A stretch of 64,000 nt of DNA, taken from NCBI RefSeq assembly GCF_900105905.1, contig NZ_FNSV01000005.1, positions 7,068,001 to 7,132,000 of the forward strand, given 5' to 3'. This stretch comes from Rhodococcus koreensis (lineage in GTDB: Bacteria; Actinomycetota; Actinomycetes; Mycobacteriales; Mycobacteriaceae). Below the pieces are notes generated by a model. The model was not told where the DNA came from. It searched no databases and was given only the letters and a program-made list of their open reading frames with translations. Position 1 is the first letter of the stretch; each line of letters begins with the position of its first letter. Below, one piece after another: positions 8,047 to 16,829 of this stretch. The translations under genes and the position numbers were made by a program.

Positions 8047-9006
8047 ATGACCAGCAATGCGAACCAGGAGCGGCTGCAGATGCAGGTCGCCGGTAAGGAA
8101 ACGCTTGCCGACGGCGTCGTGCGACTCACGCTGGTCGACGAGTCCGGTGCCGCGGCCCCGGCCTGGACACCGGGTTCACACATCGATCTGGTCCTCGACG
8201 ACACGATCACCCGCCAGTACTCGCTGTGCGGGGATCCCGGCGACACGACGTCGCTGACCGTGGCCGTGCTCCGTGAGGCCGACGGTCGAGGCGGCTCGAT
8301 CCGCGTCCACGACAAGCTCGAATCCGGCGACCTCGTCACCGTGGCAGGTCCCCGGAACCACTTCGCCCTCGTCGACGCCGACTCGTACCTGTTCGTGGCC
8401 GGCGGGATCGGCATCACGCCCCTGCTCCCCATGGCGCGGGAAGTGGATTCGAAGGGAACGCCCTGGCGCCTGCTCTACGGCGGGCGGACCCGCGCGAGCA
8501 TGGCATTCGCCGACGAACTCGCGGACGCACACCCGGATCGGGTGCTCCTCCGCCCGCAGGACGAGCACGGACACCTAGATCTCGCCACGGCCCTCGACGA
8601 GGCCGAGCCCGGAACCGTCGTCTACTGCTGCGGGCCGGAACCGTTGCTGCAGGCCATCGAATCGGCGTGCCGGGAACGTCCGCACGTCACCCTGCACGTC
8701 GAGCGCTTCGCGCCGAAGGCGCTTCCGGAAGGCGACGACGGCGCGTTCGAGGTCGAACTCGGCCGATCCGGGCGCACGGTGCAGGTTGCCGCGGACGAGA
8801 CGGTTCTCGACGCCGTCCTCCGGGAAGGCCTCGACGTCGACTTCTCCTGCCGGGAGGGCACCTGCGGAACGTGCGAGGTCGCGGTGCTCGGCGGCACCCC
8901 TGATCACCGGGACTCCGTTCTCAGCGAGGACGAGCAGGCGGAGAACGACGCGATGATGATCTGCGTGTCCCGGAGTTGCACACCCAAGCTGATCCTGGAT
9001 CTCTGA
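8047..9006 (+). CDS. Rieske oxygenase reductase (phthalate dioxygenase reductase/VanB type)
   Basis: 319 residues in three domains: a flavin (FMN-type) barrel with RQYSLCG, an NAD domain with VAGGIGITPLLP (around residue 120), and a C-terminal plant-type [2Fe-2S] ferredoxin with C-x4-C-x2-C in CREGTCGTC and the fourth Cys in MICVSRS. It moves electrons from NAD(P)H to a Rieske oxygenase in one polypeptide. The oxygenase at 497-1666 is the obvious partner although it lies 6.4 kb away. An in-frame GTG at 8029 with GGAG 4 bases upstream is a possible alternative start. Confidence 0.92.
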   Translation: MTSNANQERLQMQVAGKETLADGVVRLTLVDESGAAAPAWTPGSHIDLVLDDTITRQYSLCGDPGDTTSLTVAVLREADGRGGSIRVHDKLESGDLVTVAGPRNHFALVDADSYLFVAGGIGITPLLPMAREVDSKGTPWRLLYGGRTRASMAFADELADAHPDRVLLRPQDEHGHLDLATALDEAEPGTVVYCCGPEPLLQAIESACRERPHVTLHVERFAPKALPEGDDGAFEVELGRSGRTVQVAADETVLDAVLREGLDVDFSCREGTCGTCEVAVLGGTPDHRDSVLSEDEQAENDAMMICVSRSCTPKLILDL

Positions 9007-9009
9007 CGG

Positions 9010-10491
9010 ATGGTGACGACGGGGGCGGAGTCGGCCACGGTCACGGTTCCGGCCCGACGGTCCGGGAAGCGCGATCGGCTGCTGGTCCCGGCGCTGTGCT
9101 TCGTCGTCATGACCACGGCCGTCATCCAGACGGCGGTCGTGCCGCTGCTCCCCGCGATGGCGTCGCAACTCGGGGTCGATTCGGCCGCCGTGGGCTGGGT
9201 GGTCACCGCGAACCTGCTCGCCGCGGCAGTGTGCACTCCGGTTCTCGGCAGACTCGCCGATCGGCAAGGTCCGCGCCCGGTGCTGCTGGGGACGCTCGTC
9301 CTGGTGCTCCTCGGTTCGGTGCTGTGCACCGTCACCGAGCAACTCCCGTTCCTCGTGCTCGGCCGAATCCTTCAGGGGGTGTCGTTCGCGCTGTTCCCGA
9401 TCGGCGTCGCCGTACTGAGAGGGCGTCTCGACCCGCGCCGGCTCCTGGGGGCCATCGGGCTGATGTCGGGGATCCTGGCCGTGGGCGGGGGACTCGGCAT
9501 GGTCGCCGCCGGCGTCCTGCACGCCGAGGGCGCGGACTTCCGGCGAGTGTTCGCCCTGCTCGTCGGGCTGAACCTCGCCGCCCTCGTCGTCGCCTGGGTG
9601 ACCGTACCTCGCGGCGGCGCGGCGCGGACCCGCAGCGGCATGGACCCGGTCGGCGTCGGACTCATGGCCGTGGGCCTGTCCGCGATCCTGATCGCCCTCG
9701 CCGAAGGCGGCCGGTGGGGCTGGGCCTCACCGGCGACGATCGGCGTGGCGGCACTGGGGATCGCCGTCACGGCGGGGTGGTACCTGCACGAGCGACGGAC
9801 CCGGGCGCCTCTCGTCCCGCCGATGCTGCTGACCGGGCGGCGAGTTGCGGGCACGCACCTCGCGGCGTTTCTCGTCGGGATGGCCATGTACATCCAGTTC
9901 CTCGGTTCGGCGCAGTTCGTGCAGGCCTCGCGCGCCGCCGTCGGATACGGCTTCGACGCCTCGGTACTGCGCACCAGCCTCCTCGTGCTGCTCCCCGGTT
10001 CGGTGGCGGGGGTGGTGGCGGCGTCGGCGAGCGGCCGATTCGTTCACCGCTTCCGCGCCGACCGCGTGCTCGTCGCAGCCTGCGGGATCGGGGTGGCCGG
10101 ATTCGCGATGCTGGCACTGGCCCACTCCCGGTTGTGGCAGGTGATCGTGGCGCTCGTCGTGATCAACGTCTTCGTGAGCGGGTCCTACGCGGTGCTGCCC
10201 GCGTTGCTCGTCGACGCCGTGCCTGCCGAATTCACCGGGGTCGCCAACGGCGTCAACGCGATTGCGCGGACGTTCGGCAGTTCCCTCGCCAGCGCGCTGG
10301 TCGCGACACTGCTCGCGTCCGTGACGGTCGCCGGCACGGATCTGGCGTCGGAGCGGGCGTTCGTGATCGCGTTCTGGGTGGGCGGCGCGGCGGCGGGATC
10401 GGCCGGGTTGGCAATCGCTCGAGCGGAACACTTTTCGAGAAAACGTGCCGATCGGGGTGTCCGATTCGGTGCAGTATCAGTTAATCTATAG
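9010..10491 (+). CDS. MFS transporter, DHA2 (14-helix) type
   Basis: 493-residue integral membrane protein, almost wholly hydrophobic helices. It has the MFS loop signature GRLADRQGPRPVL after the second helix and the drug:H+ antiporter-2 (EmrB/QacA) style. It starts 3 bp after the reductase stop, so it is translationally linked. It may export a toxic intermediate or move the pathway substrate; proton antiport is the family mechanism. Its last codons overlap dyad site 5, so the next gene has its own promoter inside this one's 3' end. Confidence 0.88.
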   Translation: MVTTGAESATVTVPARRSGKRDRLLVPALCFVVMTTAVIQTAVVPLLPAMASQLGVDSAAVGWVVTANLLAAAVCTPVLGRLADRQGPRPVLLGTLVLVLLGSVLCTVTEQLPFLVLGRILQGVSFALFPIGVAVLRGRLDPRRLLGAIGLMSGILAVGGGLGMVAAGVLHAEGADFRRVFALLVGLNLAALVVAWVTVPRGGAARTRSGMDPVGVGLMAVGLSAILIALAEGGRWGWASPATIGVAALGIAVTAGWYLHERRTRAPLVPPMLLTGRRVAGTHLAAFLVGMAMYIQFLGSAQFVQASRAAVGYGFDASVLRTSLLVLLPGSVAGVVAASASGRFVHRFRADRVLVAACGIGVAGFAMLALAHSRLWQVIVALVVINVFVSGSYAVLPALLVDAVPAEFTGVANGVNAIARTFGSSLASALVATLLASVTVAGTDLASERAFVIAFWVGGAAAGSAGLAIARAEHFSRKRADRGVRFGAVSVNL

Positions 10492-10502
10492 ATCATAGGT
10501 TT
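10482..10502. promoter_or_regulatory. 21-bp dyad operator, site 5 (acyl-CoA ligase promoter)
   Basis: TAATCTA-N7-TAGGTTT, overlapping the MFS stop codon and lying 65 bp before the acyl-CoA ligase start. The left arm equals site 4 and the right arm equals sites 2 and 3. Confidence 0.6.
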
Positions 10503-10567
10503 GTAGCGGTGGCGCGAGGCGTCTGCCGTGACATCGATGTCGCCCGGCGGCGACGGCGGAAGGTTGA

Positions 10568-12091
10568 GTGGAGATGGCTGCGACAATCGGGTCGGCATTG
10601 CACTGGTGGGCGGCGACGAAGGGCGACCAGCGGGCGATCGTCGTAGACGACGACGCGCTCACGTACCGGGAACTGCAGGACTGGTCGAGCCGCGTCGCTC
10701 GCCGGGTCGTCGAGGCCGGAATCGAGCCGGGTGACCGAGTCGGCGTGCTCGGCCCGAACTCGCTCGAGTGGCCGGCCGTCGCGCTCGGAGTGCTCAAGGC
10801 GGGCGCGGTCCTCGTCCCGCTGAACCCCCGGCTCAAGCCGGCGGAACTCCGCAAGGTGGTCGACGACGCGGGAGCCCGGCTGGTGCTGGCGCCCGCCGAA
10901 TTCGGCGACGCGGTGGACGCGACCCGCACCCTGGGGGCGACGTTCGATTCGCTGCCCTTCGACGAGTTCGCGGCGTTGCGCGGTGGCGGTGTGGACGACT
11001 TCCGGATCGACGTCGGTCCCGAAGACCCCACGGCGCTGCTGTTCACCAGCGGGTCGACGGGGCTCTCCAAGGGCGTGATCTGCACCAATCGCACCCTGCT
11101 CAACATCGTCTTCGAGGCGTCGCTGACCGAAGAGGGGCTGCGGCCCGGTGCGACGACACTGCTGGTGCTGCCGCTCGTCTTCACCCCGGGCCTCGTGTGG
11201 GGTCTGCTCATGACCACCGTGCTCGGCGGCACCATCATCATCGAACGCGAGCTGAAGCCGGGACGCGCCGCGGCGTTGCTGAGCGAACACAAGGTCCAGG
11301 CCCTGTTCGGTGTCCCGTTGATCTTCGAGGCCATCTCCCGTGCCCCGGAATTCGACGACGCGGATCTCGGTTCCCTGCGCACGGCGATCGTCGGCGGCGC
11401 CGCCGTCGCACCCGCTCTGCTGCAGCGGTGGGCGGACAAGGGAGTGGCGCTCCGGCAGATCTATGGAATGACCGAGGCCGGGGGAGTCGCGACCGCCACC
11501 CTCGTGAGCGAGGCATTCGACCACCCCGGGACGTGCGGAAACGGCTCCATCTTCACCGAGATGAAAGTTGTCCGCCCGGACGGGACAGAGGCCGACCCCG
11601 GCGAGGAAGGCGAAATTCTCCTCAGCGGGCCCGGCGTCACGCCCGGCTACTGGAACGACGAGGAGTCCACCGCGGCCGCGCTGCGGGACGGCTGGCTGCA
11701 CAGCGGTGATCTGGGAACGCGGGACGGCGAAGGGCGTCTGCAGTTCGTCGACCGGCTCAAGGACCTCATCATCACCGGAGGTATCAACATCTCTCCGGTG
11801 GAACTCGAACGCGTGATCGGTGAGATCGAGGGAGTGGAGGAAGTGGCGGTGATCGCCGCGAAGGACCCACGATTCGGTGAGACTCCCGCCGCGATCGTGA
11901 CGGTGACCGGCGACGTCGACGAGGTCGCCATCGTCGAGCACTGCGACCGACTCGTCGCCGACTACAAGGTGCCCCGGTACGTCGTGATCCGGAACGAACC
12001 CCTGCCGCGCCTCCCCAGCGGAAAGCTGTCGAAGACCGCGATCAGATCCGAGTACCGCGACGTATCCGAACGGTTCTCGAAGGTGCGCTGA
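10568..12091 (+). CDS. Acyl-CoA synthetase (AMP-forming)
   Basis: 507 residues of the ANL adenylating superfamily. The phosphate loop LLFTSGSTGLSKG is near 157-170. YGMTEAGG follows, then the hinge/ribose-binding GWLHSGDLG...DRLKDLIITGG and the C-terminal catalytic Lys in PSGKLSK. It activates a carboxylate as acyl-AMP and transfers it to CoA. With the downstream enoyl-CoA hydratase and the acyl-CoA dehydrogenase at 1-444 it points to a CoA-thioester, beta-oxidation-like pathway. The GTG at 10568 has GGAAGG 4 bases upstream; the ATG at 10574 is the alternative. It is controlled by dyad site 5. Confidence 0.92.
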   Translation: MEMAATIGSALHWWAATKGDQRAIVVDDDALTYRELQDWSSRVARRVVEAGIEPGDRVGVLGPNSLEWPAVALGVLKAGAVLVPLNPRLKPAELRKVVDDAGARLVLAPAEFGDAVDATRTLGATFDSLPFDEFAALRGGGVDDFRIDVGPEDPTALLFTSGSTGLSKGVICTNRTLLNIVFEASLTEEGLRPGATTLLVLPLVFTPGLVWGLLMTTVLGGTIIIERELKPGRAAALLSEHKVQALFGVPLIFEAISRAPEFDDADLGSLRTAIVGGAAVAPALLQRWADKGVALRQIYGMTEAGGVATATLVSEAFDHPGTCGNGSIFTEMKVVRPDGTEADPGEEGEILLSGPGVTPGYWNDEESTAAALRDGWLHSGDLGTRDGEGRLQFVDRLKDLIITGGINISPVELERVIGEIEGVEEVAVIAAKDPRFGETPAAIVTVTGDVDEVAIVEHCDRLVADYKVPRYVVIRNEPLPRLPSGKLSKTAIRSEYRDVSERFSKVR

Positions 12092-12135
12092 CACACCGCG
12101 CGACACGGGACCACACGACGAAAAGAGAACAGTTC

Positions 12136-12978
12136 ATGACGAGTATCGCCACCGAGAGCGTCGTCCAACTCGAGCGGGACGGTGAGATCGCGATCGTGCG
12201 GCTGAATCGCCCGGATCGACTCAACGCCTTCACTCTCGAGGTGCGGGACCGCATCATCGAGGTCTTCGACGAGTGCGATGCCGACGACACCATCCGTGCG
12301 ATCGTCCTCACGGGAACCGGCCGGGCCTTCTGCGCCGGGGCCGACCTCGCGAAGGGCGGCGAGACGTTCGTCACGGAGGACGACGCGGAAAGCGGCGAGG
12401 CGCCGCCCGATTCGGGCGGTCAGGCGTCGCTGCGGATCTACCGGTCGACGAAGCCGGTGATCGCGGCGATCAACGGTCCTGCAGCGGGAGTCGGTGTGAC
12501 GATGACACTGCCCGCCGACGTCCGGATCGCCTCCGACACAGCCAAGTTCGGTTTCGTGTTCACCCGTCGCGGGCTGGTGCCCGAAGCCTGTTCCACCTGG
12601 TTCCTGCCCCGGATCGTCGGGATCTCGACCGCCGTCGAGTGGGCCGTGGGCGGGAAGATGGTGTCGGCGGCGGAGGCGCTCGAACGCGGCCTCGTCCGCG
12701 AGGTCGTCCCCGCCGCAGACGTGCTGCCGCGAGCGATTGCGGTGGCGCGCGAACTGGCGGCGGGCACCTCGCCGGTCTCCGTCGCGCTGACCCGGCAGTT
12801 GATGTGGAGAATGCTCGGCGCCGACAGCCCCGAGGTCGCGCACCGGGCCGAGTCGATCGCCATCCACGTCCGCGGAACGTCGGCGGATGTCCGGGAAGGG
12901 GTCGCAGCGTTCCTCGACAAGCGGCAACCCGACTTCCCCCAGTCGGTGTCCGACGGCCTGCCCGACGTCTTCCGCTGA
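12136..12978 (+). CDS. Enoyl-CoA hydratase/isomerase
   Basis: 280-residue crotonase-fold protein. The CoA/oxyanion region is GRAFCAGADLAKGG (about 60-72) and the second is INGPAAGVGVTM. The catalytic-position Glu lies in GLVPEACS, but the first of the two hydratase glutamates is not evident (AAGVG region). Isomerase, hydrolase or lyase chemistry is therefore also possible. It is 44 bp downstream of the acyl-CoA ligase, probably in one operon. An insertion of acidic residues (VTEDDAESGEAPPDSG) after the first motif is unusual. Transcription ends at the repeat-family hairpin at 12992-13039. Confidence 0.88.
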   Translation: MTSIATESVVQLERDGEIAIVRLNRPDRLNAFTLEVRDRIIEVFDECDADDTIRAIVLTGTGRAFCAGADLAKGGETFVTEDDAESGEAPPDSGGQASLRIYRSTKPVIAAINGPAAGVGVTMTLPADVRIASDTAKFGFVFTRRGLVPEACSTWFLPRIVGISTAVEWAVGGKMVSAAEALERGLVREVVPAADVLPRAIAVARELAAGTSPVSVALTRQLMWRMLGADSPEVAHRAESIAIHVRGTSADVREGVAAFLDKRQPDFPQSVSDGLPDVFR

Positions 12979-12991
12979 ATACCGTTGCGCG

Positions 12992-13039
12992 CGAATTGGT
13001 CAGGCTCACACGCAATAGCGTGTGAGCCTGACCAATTCG
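12992..13039. terminator. Perfect 22-bp hairpin, repeat-family copy 1
   Basis: Arms 12992-13013 and 13018-13039 are perfectly complementary with loop AATA. It sits between convergent genes. It is a diverged relative of the hairpins at 34709-34759 and 46857-46911 (40 of 51 aligned bases equal to the former). Confidence 0.8.
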
Positions 13040-13046
13040 CCGGCAT

Positions 13047-13847
13047 CTACTGCTTGGCCACCACCTCGAAGCGGCGCAGCGTCAGCGCCGGGTTCTTGGC
13101 GCGGACCTCGGCGATGCGCTCGGCGGAGACGGTGCCGATCGCGGTCCCGGTCCGTTCGCCGAGGGACGCGATCACCACGCCCATCGGATCGACGATGACG
13201 GACGCGCCCGAACCCACCGGGGCGCACTGATCGGCCGCGGCGACGTAGATGGTGTTCTCGATGGCCCGGGCGCGGACCAGCGTGGTCCAGTGGTCCTCCT
13301 TGAGCGGGCCGGGCACCCACTCGGCCGGCAGGACCAGGACGTCGGCGCCCGCGTCGACGATGCGCCGGGTCACCTCCGGGAACCGCAGGTCGTAACACGT
13401 CTGCAGGCCGAACGTGATGCCGTCGACCGTGAACGTCTCGGGATCGCCGATGGTCCCCGCCTGCACGAACTCCGACTCCTGGTAGCCGAACGCGTCGTAC
13501 AGATGCAGCTTTCGGTACGTGGCGGCGATGCCGCCGTCGGGGGCGATCGCGACGAGGGTGTTGAAGATCCTGCGTTCGCCCGGGATCGCCTCGTTGATCC
13601 CGGTGACGAGCGTCAGCCCGTGCCGGACGGCGATCTCGCGCAGGCCGGTGACGAATTCACCGTCGAGGGATTCGGCGGAGTCCACGAACCGCTCGTCCAT
13701 CACCGGGAGCGTGAACATCGCGTATTCGGGAGTCGCCAGCACCCGGGCGCCGCCCGCGGCCGCTTCCTCCGCGAACTTCGCGATCTGCGCGAGGTTGTCG
13801 TGCTTGTCCGCACCCGATGCGAACTGTGCGATTGCGACGTCGATCAT
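13047..13847 (-). CDS. Carbon-nitrogen hydrolase (nitrilase superfamily)
   Basis: 266 residues with the Glu-Lys-Cys triad of the superfamily: Glu41 in ATPEYAMF, Lys113 in YRKLHLYDAF, Cys151 in QTCYDLRFPE. The CYDLRFPE form is that of omega-amidase/Nit-type and other aliphatic amidases rather than true nitrilases. The expected reaction is hydrolysis of an amide to acid and ammonia. It is the last gene of a three-gene operon with an anion-symporter-type transporter and an HpcH/HpaI aldolase; its ATG is 1 bp past the transporter stop. RBS GGAAAGG. An orthologous gene sits in the corresponding mycobacterial region, but there with different neighbours. Confidence 0.88.
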   Translation of the reverse strand: MIDVAIAQFASGADKHDNLAQIAKFAEEAAAGGARVLATPEYAMFTLPVMDERFVDSAESLDGEFVTGLREIAVRHGLTLVTGINEAIPGERRIFNTLVAIAPDGGIAATYRKLHLYDAFGYQESEFVQAGTIGDPETFTVDGITFGLQTCYDLRFPEVTRRIVDAGADVLVLPAEWVPGPLKEDHWTTLVRARAIENTIYVAAADQCAPVGSGASVIVDPMGVVIASLGERTGTAIGTVSAERIAEVRAKNPALTLRRFEVVAKQ

Positions 13848-13848
13848 G

Positions 13849-15201
13849 TCAGTACCTTTCCGAGGTGATGGGTGCGGGCATGCGTTCGATCTTGCCGAGC
13901 ACCACGGTGTAGCAGAAGATTCCGCCGACGAGTACGGCTCCGGTCGCGATGAAGGCGCCCGCGAACGAGCCCGTGGAGTCGACCACCATGCCGGTCACGA
14001 TAGGCGCTGCGATCCCGAGGAGGTTGGCGACGAAGTTGACGATTCCGCCGAGCGATCCGGTGTAGCCCTGCGGTGCGATCAGGGCGACGATGCTCGAACC
14101 CGCGGGAACGGACACGGCCAGACCGGCGGCACCGATCGACAGGAAGATCAGCGCGACCGCGATCGATCCCGCATACGCTGCACCCGTCACGGCCAGGGAC
14201 GCGAGAAGGCTGACCACCAGCACCGTCCGGCGCACCTTGGTGACGTCGCCGGTCCGAGCCAGCCATCGGTCCATCAGGATGCCCGCGATGAGGAACTGCG
14301 CGATGACGGCCACCAGCCACGGAATCATCGTGTAGATGCCTCCTTTGAGCAGGTTCACCCCGAACTGCTTCTCCAGGTAGGCGGGCAACCAGGTGAGCAG
14401 GACGTAGTACGCGTAGGTGTACGACGCGTAGCCGAGCGCCAGGCCCCACGTCTTGCGCCGGCGCAGAAGGTATCCCAGTCCGTTCAGTGAGCCCGCCGTC
14501 TCGGCGTCCTCGTCCTCGGCGCCGCCTTCGCGGATGAAGTCGAATTCCTCCTGGCTGAGGCGCCCCTTGGCGAGCGCCTGCTTCGGGGTGAGATAGAGCA
14601 GCCACCACACGGCCAGATAGCCGACGGACAGGATGCCGGTGAAGATGAACGCCGCATGCCAGCTGAACGTCGTGACGAGGAAGGCCATGATCGGGATGCC
14701 GATCACGTTGGAGACCTTCGCGCACCCGTCGAAGACGGCCGTCGCGGTTCCGCGCTCCTGGCGGGGGAACCACTGGCCGATCGCCTTCCAGCCCGCGGGT
14801 ACCGTCGGCGCCTCACCGACGCCGAGGACCAGACGGGCGAGGAGAAGCATGCCGAGACCGCCCGCGGCGGCGGACGCGAACGAGGCGACTGCCCACAGGA
14901 ACGCCGCCACCCGGTTGACCCACCGGACGCCGATCTTGTCGATGAACGATCCGATCGGCATCTGCAGCATGGCGTAGGTCCAGAGGAACGCCGAGGACAC
15001 CATGCCCATCTGCGAGGCGCTGATATCGAAGTCCCGCATGATCTCCGGGGCTGCGATCGACAGGTTGACGCGGTCGATGTAGTTGACGAACATGCCGACG
15101 CCGAGAACTCCGGCGATCGTCCACCGGGCACGACCCACGCGGGGGCGGACGGCCGCGTCCGTGCCTGTGGGGGAAGCGGATCCCGACGTCCGGGTCGTCA
15201 T
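13849..15201 (-). CDS. MFS transporter, anion:cation symporter type
   Basis: 450 residues, about 12 hydrophobic helices. NYIDRVNLSIAAPEI in the first helix and the GVGEAPTVPAGWKAIGQWFP segment match the ACS family, which imports organic anions such as glucarate, phthalate or tartrate with H+. The ATG at 15201 overlaps the aldolase stop (ATGA) and has AGGGAG upstream, so longer in-frame starts are rejected. With the aldolase and C-N hydrolase it probably imports the carboxylated or amidated substrate of this mini-pathway. Confidence 0.88.
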   Translation of the reverse strand: MTTRTSGSASPTGTDAAVRPRVGRARWTIAGVLGVGMFVNYIDRVNLSIAAPEIMRDFDISASQMGMVSSAFLWTYAMLQMPIGSFIDKIGVRWVNRVAAFLWAVASFASAAAGGLGMLLLARLVLGVGEAPTVPAGWKAIGQWFPRQERGTATAVFDGCAKVSNVIGIPIMAFLVTTFSWHAAFIFTGILSVGYLAVWWLLYLTPKQALAKGRLSQEEFDFIREGGAEDEDAETAGSLNGLGYLLRRRKTWGLALGYASYTYAYYVLLTWLPAYLEKQFGVNLLKGGIYTMIPWLVAVIAQFLIAGILMDRWLARTGDVTKVRRTVLVVSLLASLAVTGAAYAGSIAVALIFLSIGAAGLAVSVPAGSSIVALIAPQGYTGSLGGIVNFVANLLGIAAPIVTGMVVDSTGSFAGAFIATGAVLVGGIFCYTVVLGKIERMPAPITSERY

Positions 15202-15950
15202 CGTGACTCCCTGATCTGCTTGATCTGCTCGAACGGTCCCGCGAACCCTGCGGCGAGCGCGCCGTGCTGCATGATCAGCGCCATCTGATCGGCCCCGTGC
15301 TGCACCGCGAACTCCTTCTCTTCCACGCTCCACGCGGGGAGCACCCACGGCTTGCCCGCTTCGGCGGCTGCCGAGGCCACCGCGGCGAGGTCGGTGAAGT
15401 CACCCTCCTTGCGTGAGTATGCTCCCCGCTCGCGGCGGAGGGACAGGTCCGAGGGCCCGACGAACACACCGTCGACGGTGTCGAGCGCCAGGATCTCGGC
15501 GATGGCCTCGATCGCTCCGGCGTCCTCGATCATCGGGTAGCAGCGGGTGAACGCGTCCTGCTCCGCGACCCACTCGTCGGTGAAACCGCCGTAGCCGGTG
15601 GTCCGCCCGCCCGCGAAGCTCCGGTCGCCGAGCGGCGGAAACTTCGCGAATGCCGTGATTTCCTTTGCATGAGCGGCATTTTCGATGTGCGGGATGACGA
15701 CCGCGGTCGCGCCGAAGTCCAGCGCCTGCTGAATGGGTCCGCGTTCGGGTCCGAGTACCTTGGCCAGGACCTCCATGCCGAGGCTGCGCAGGAACGGGAT
15801 GAACCGTTCGAGATCCGCGAGGTCGAACGATCCGTGCTCGATGTCGAGGACCACGGCGCCGTAGCCGATGCCGCGCGCGATTTCCGCTGCGGCGAAGCTC
15901 GGGTCGGACAGCCAGATCGCGTAACGCCGATCGGCGGGAGTGCTGTACAT
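15198..15950 (-). CDS. HpcH/HpaI-family aldolase
   Basis: 250-residue TIM-barrel class II aldolase. Landmarks are LDIEHGSFD (base His39), PHIENAAHAKE, the metal/phosphate region PPLGDRSF, the metal-ligand Glu in MIEDAGA and GPSDLS with the second ligand. Relatives split 4-hydroxy-2-oxo acids to pyruvate or related oxo acids plus an aldehyde, or citramalyl-type compounds. Substrate unknown here. It is the first gene of the operon, divergent from a GntR regulator; AAGGAGA lies before the ATG. The usual arginine motif (GxRG) reads GDRS, a small deviation. Confidence 0.85.
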   Translation of the reverse strand: MYSTPADRRYAIWLSDPSFAAAEIARGIGYGAVVLDIEHGSFDLADLERFIPFLRSLGMEVLAKVLGPERGPIQQALDFGATAVVIPHIENAAHAKEITAFAKFPPLGDRSFAGGRTTGYGGFTDEWVAEQDAFTRCYPMIEDAGAIEAIAEILALDTVDGVFVGPSDLSLRRERGAYSRKEGDFTDLAAVASAAAEAGKPWVLPAWSVEEKEFAVQHGADQMALIMQHGALAAGFAGPFEQIKQIRESR

Positions 15951-16037
15951 GCTGGTGGTCTCCTTTTTCGGGGGTCACTTGCCGGAAACGGGTGGCTCTC
16001 GGCCGTCACTGCGCTGTGACCGCTCCCACATCCGCTC

Positions 16038-16056
16038 TGTATATGTCATGTATACA
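16038..16056. promoter_or_regulatory. Dyad in the aldolase/GntR divergent region
   Basis: TGTATA-N7-TATACA, a 6-bp inverted repeat in an AT-rich stretch between the divergent aldolase and GntR genes. It is a plausible operator of the adjacent GntR protein. Confidence 0.5.
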
Positions 16057-16144
16057 CAAAGAATACTTGGTGTGTCCATAGCTTGTATGATCAATTTGTT
16101 ACGAGTCCGTCAATCCCGGCGGGTCGTCTGACGAAGGGATCGCG

Positions 16145-16816
16145 ATGTCGGCATCGACGCTCACCGGGCCCACCGGTGAATCCGGACCGGCACGAGATCG
16201 GGTGTACGTCTGGCTGCGGGACGAGATCATCCGCGGATCCATCGAAGGCGGCCGATTCCTCGACGAGCTCTGGGTCTCCGGGACGATGGGGGTGTCACGG
16301 ACTCCGGTGCGAGAAGCGTTCCACCGCCTCGCCGCCGAACGATTCATCACGCTGCTCCCGCGCAAGGGGGCGCAGGTGCGCACGGTCACGGCTCGTGAAC
16401 TCGAAGAGGTCTACCAGACCCGGCTGCTCATCGAGGGCCACGCGGTGGCCGCCCTGTGCGCGCGGGGAGCCGGCGCACCCGCGCACATGGTCGATCTGAT
16501 CGAGCCGATGGAAGCCGCCGGGCGCGAGCAGGACTGGTTCGCCGTGTCCGGCCTCGACCGCGAATTCCACCTGACCATGGTCAGTGCCGCACAGAACTCC
16601 GTCCTGACCGAACTCTACGATTCGCTGCGGTCACGGCAGCAGCGCGTCGCCGTCCGCGCGCTGCACGTCGGGCCCCAACGGCTCGACACCATCAACGCGC
16701 AGCACCGGGCGCTCGTCGCCGCACTCGACGCGGTCGACGCGGACACGGCGCTGGACATCCTCACCGCCCACCTGCGGCCCGTCCCGGAAGTGCTGGCGCT
16801 GCTGCCGTCCCAGTAG
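16145..16816 (+). CDS. GntR-family regulator, FadR/FCD subfamily
   Basis: 223 residues. The N-terminal winged helix (about 16-80) contains VSRTPVREAFHRLAAERFI, the GntR recognition region. The C-terminal all-helical FCD domain has the metal/ligand residues of the D-x2-F-H (LDREFHLTM) and H (INAQHRAL) motifs. FCD regulators usually sense carboxylate metabolites and de-repress an adjacent catabolic operon. It is divergent from the aldolase-transporter-hydrolase operon with a dyad between them, so it is the likely regulator of that operon. RBS GAAGGGA. It ends 13 bp from the convergent purU. Confidence 0.9.
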   Translation: MSASTLTGPTGESGPARDRVYVWLRDEIIRGSIEGGRFLDELWVSGTMGVSRTPVREAFHRLAAERFITLLPRKGAQVRTVTARELEEVYQTRLLIEGHAVAALCARGAGAPAHMVDLIEPMEAAGREQDWFAVSGLDREFHLTMVSAAQNSVLTELYDSLRSRQQRVAVRALHVGPQRLDTINAQHRALVAALDAVDADTALDILTAHLRPVPEVLALLPSQ

Positions 16817-16829
16817 CCGAGCGGCGAAA

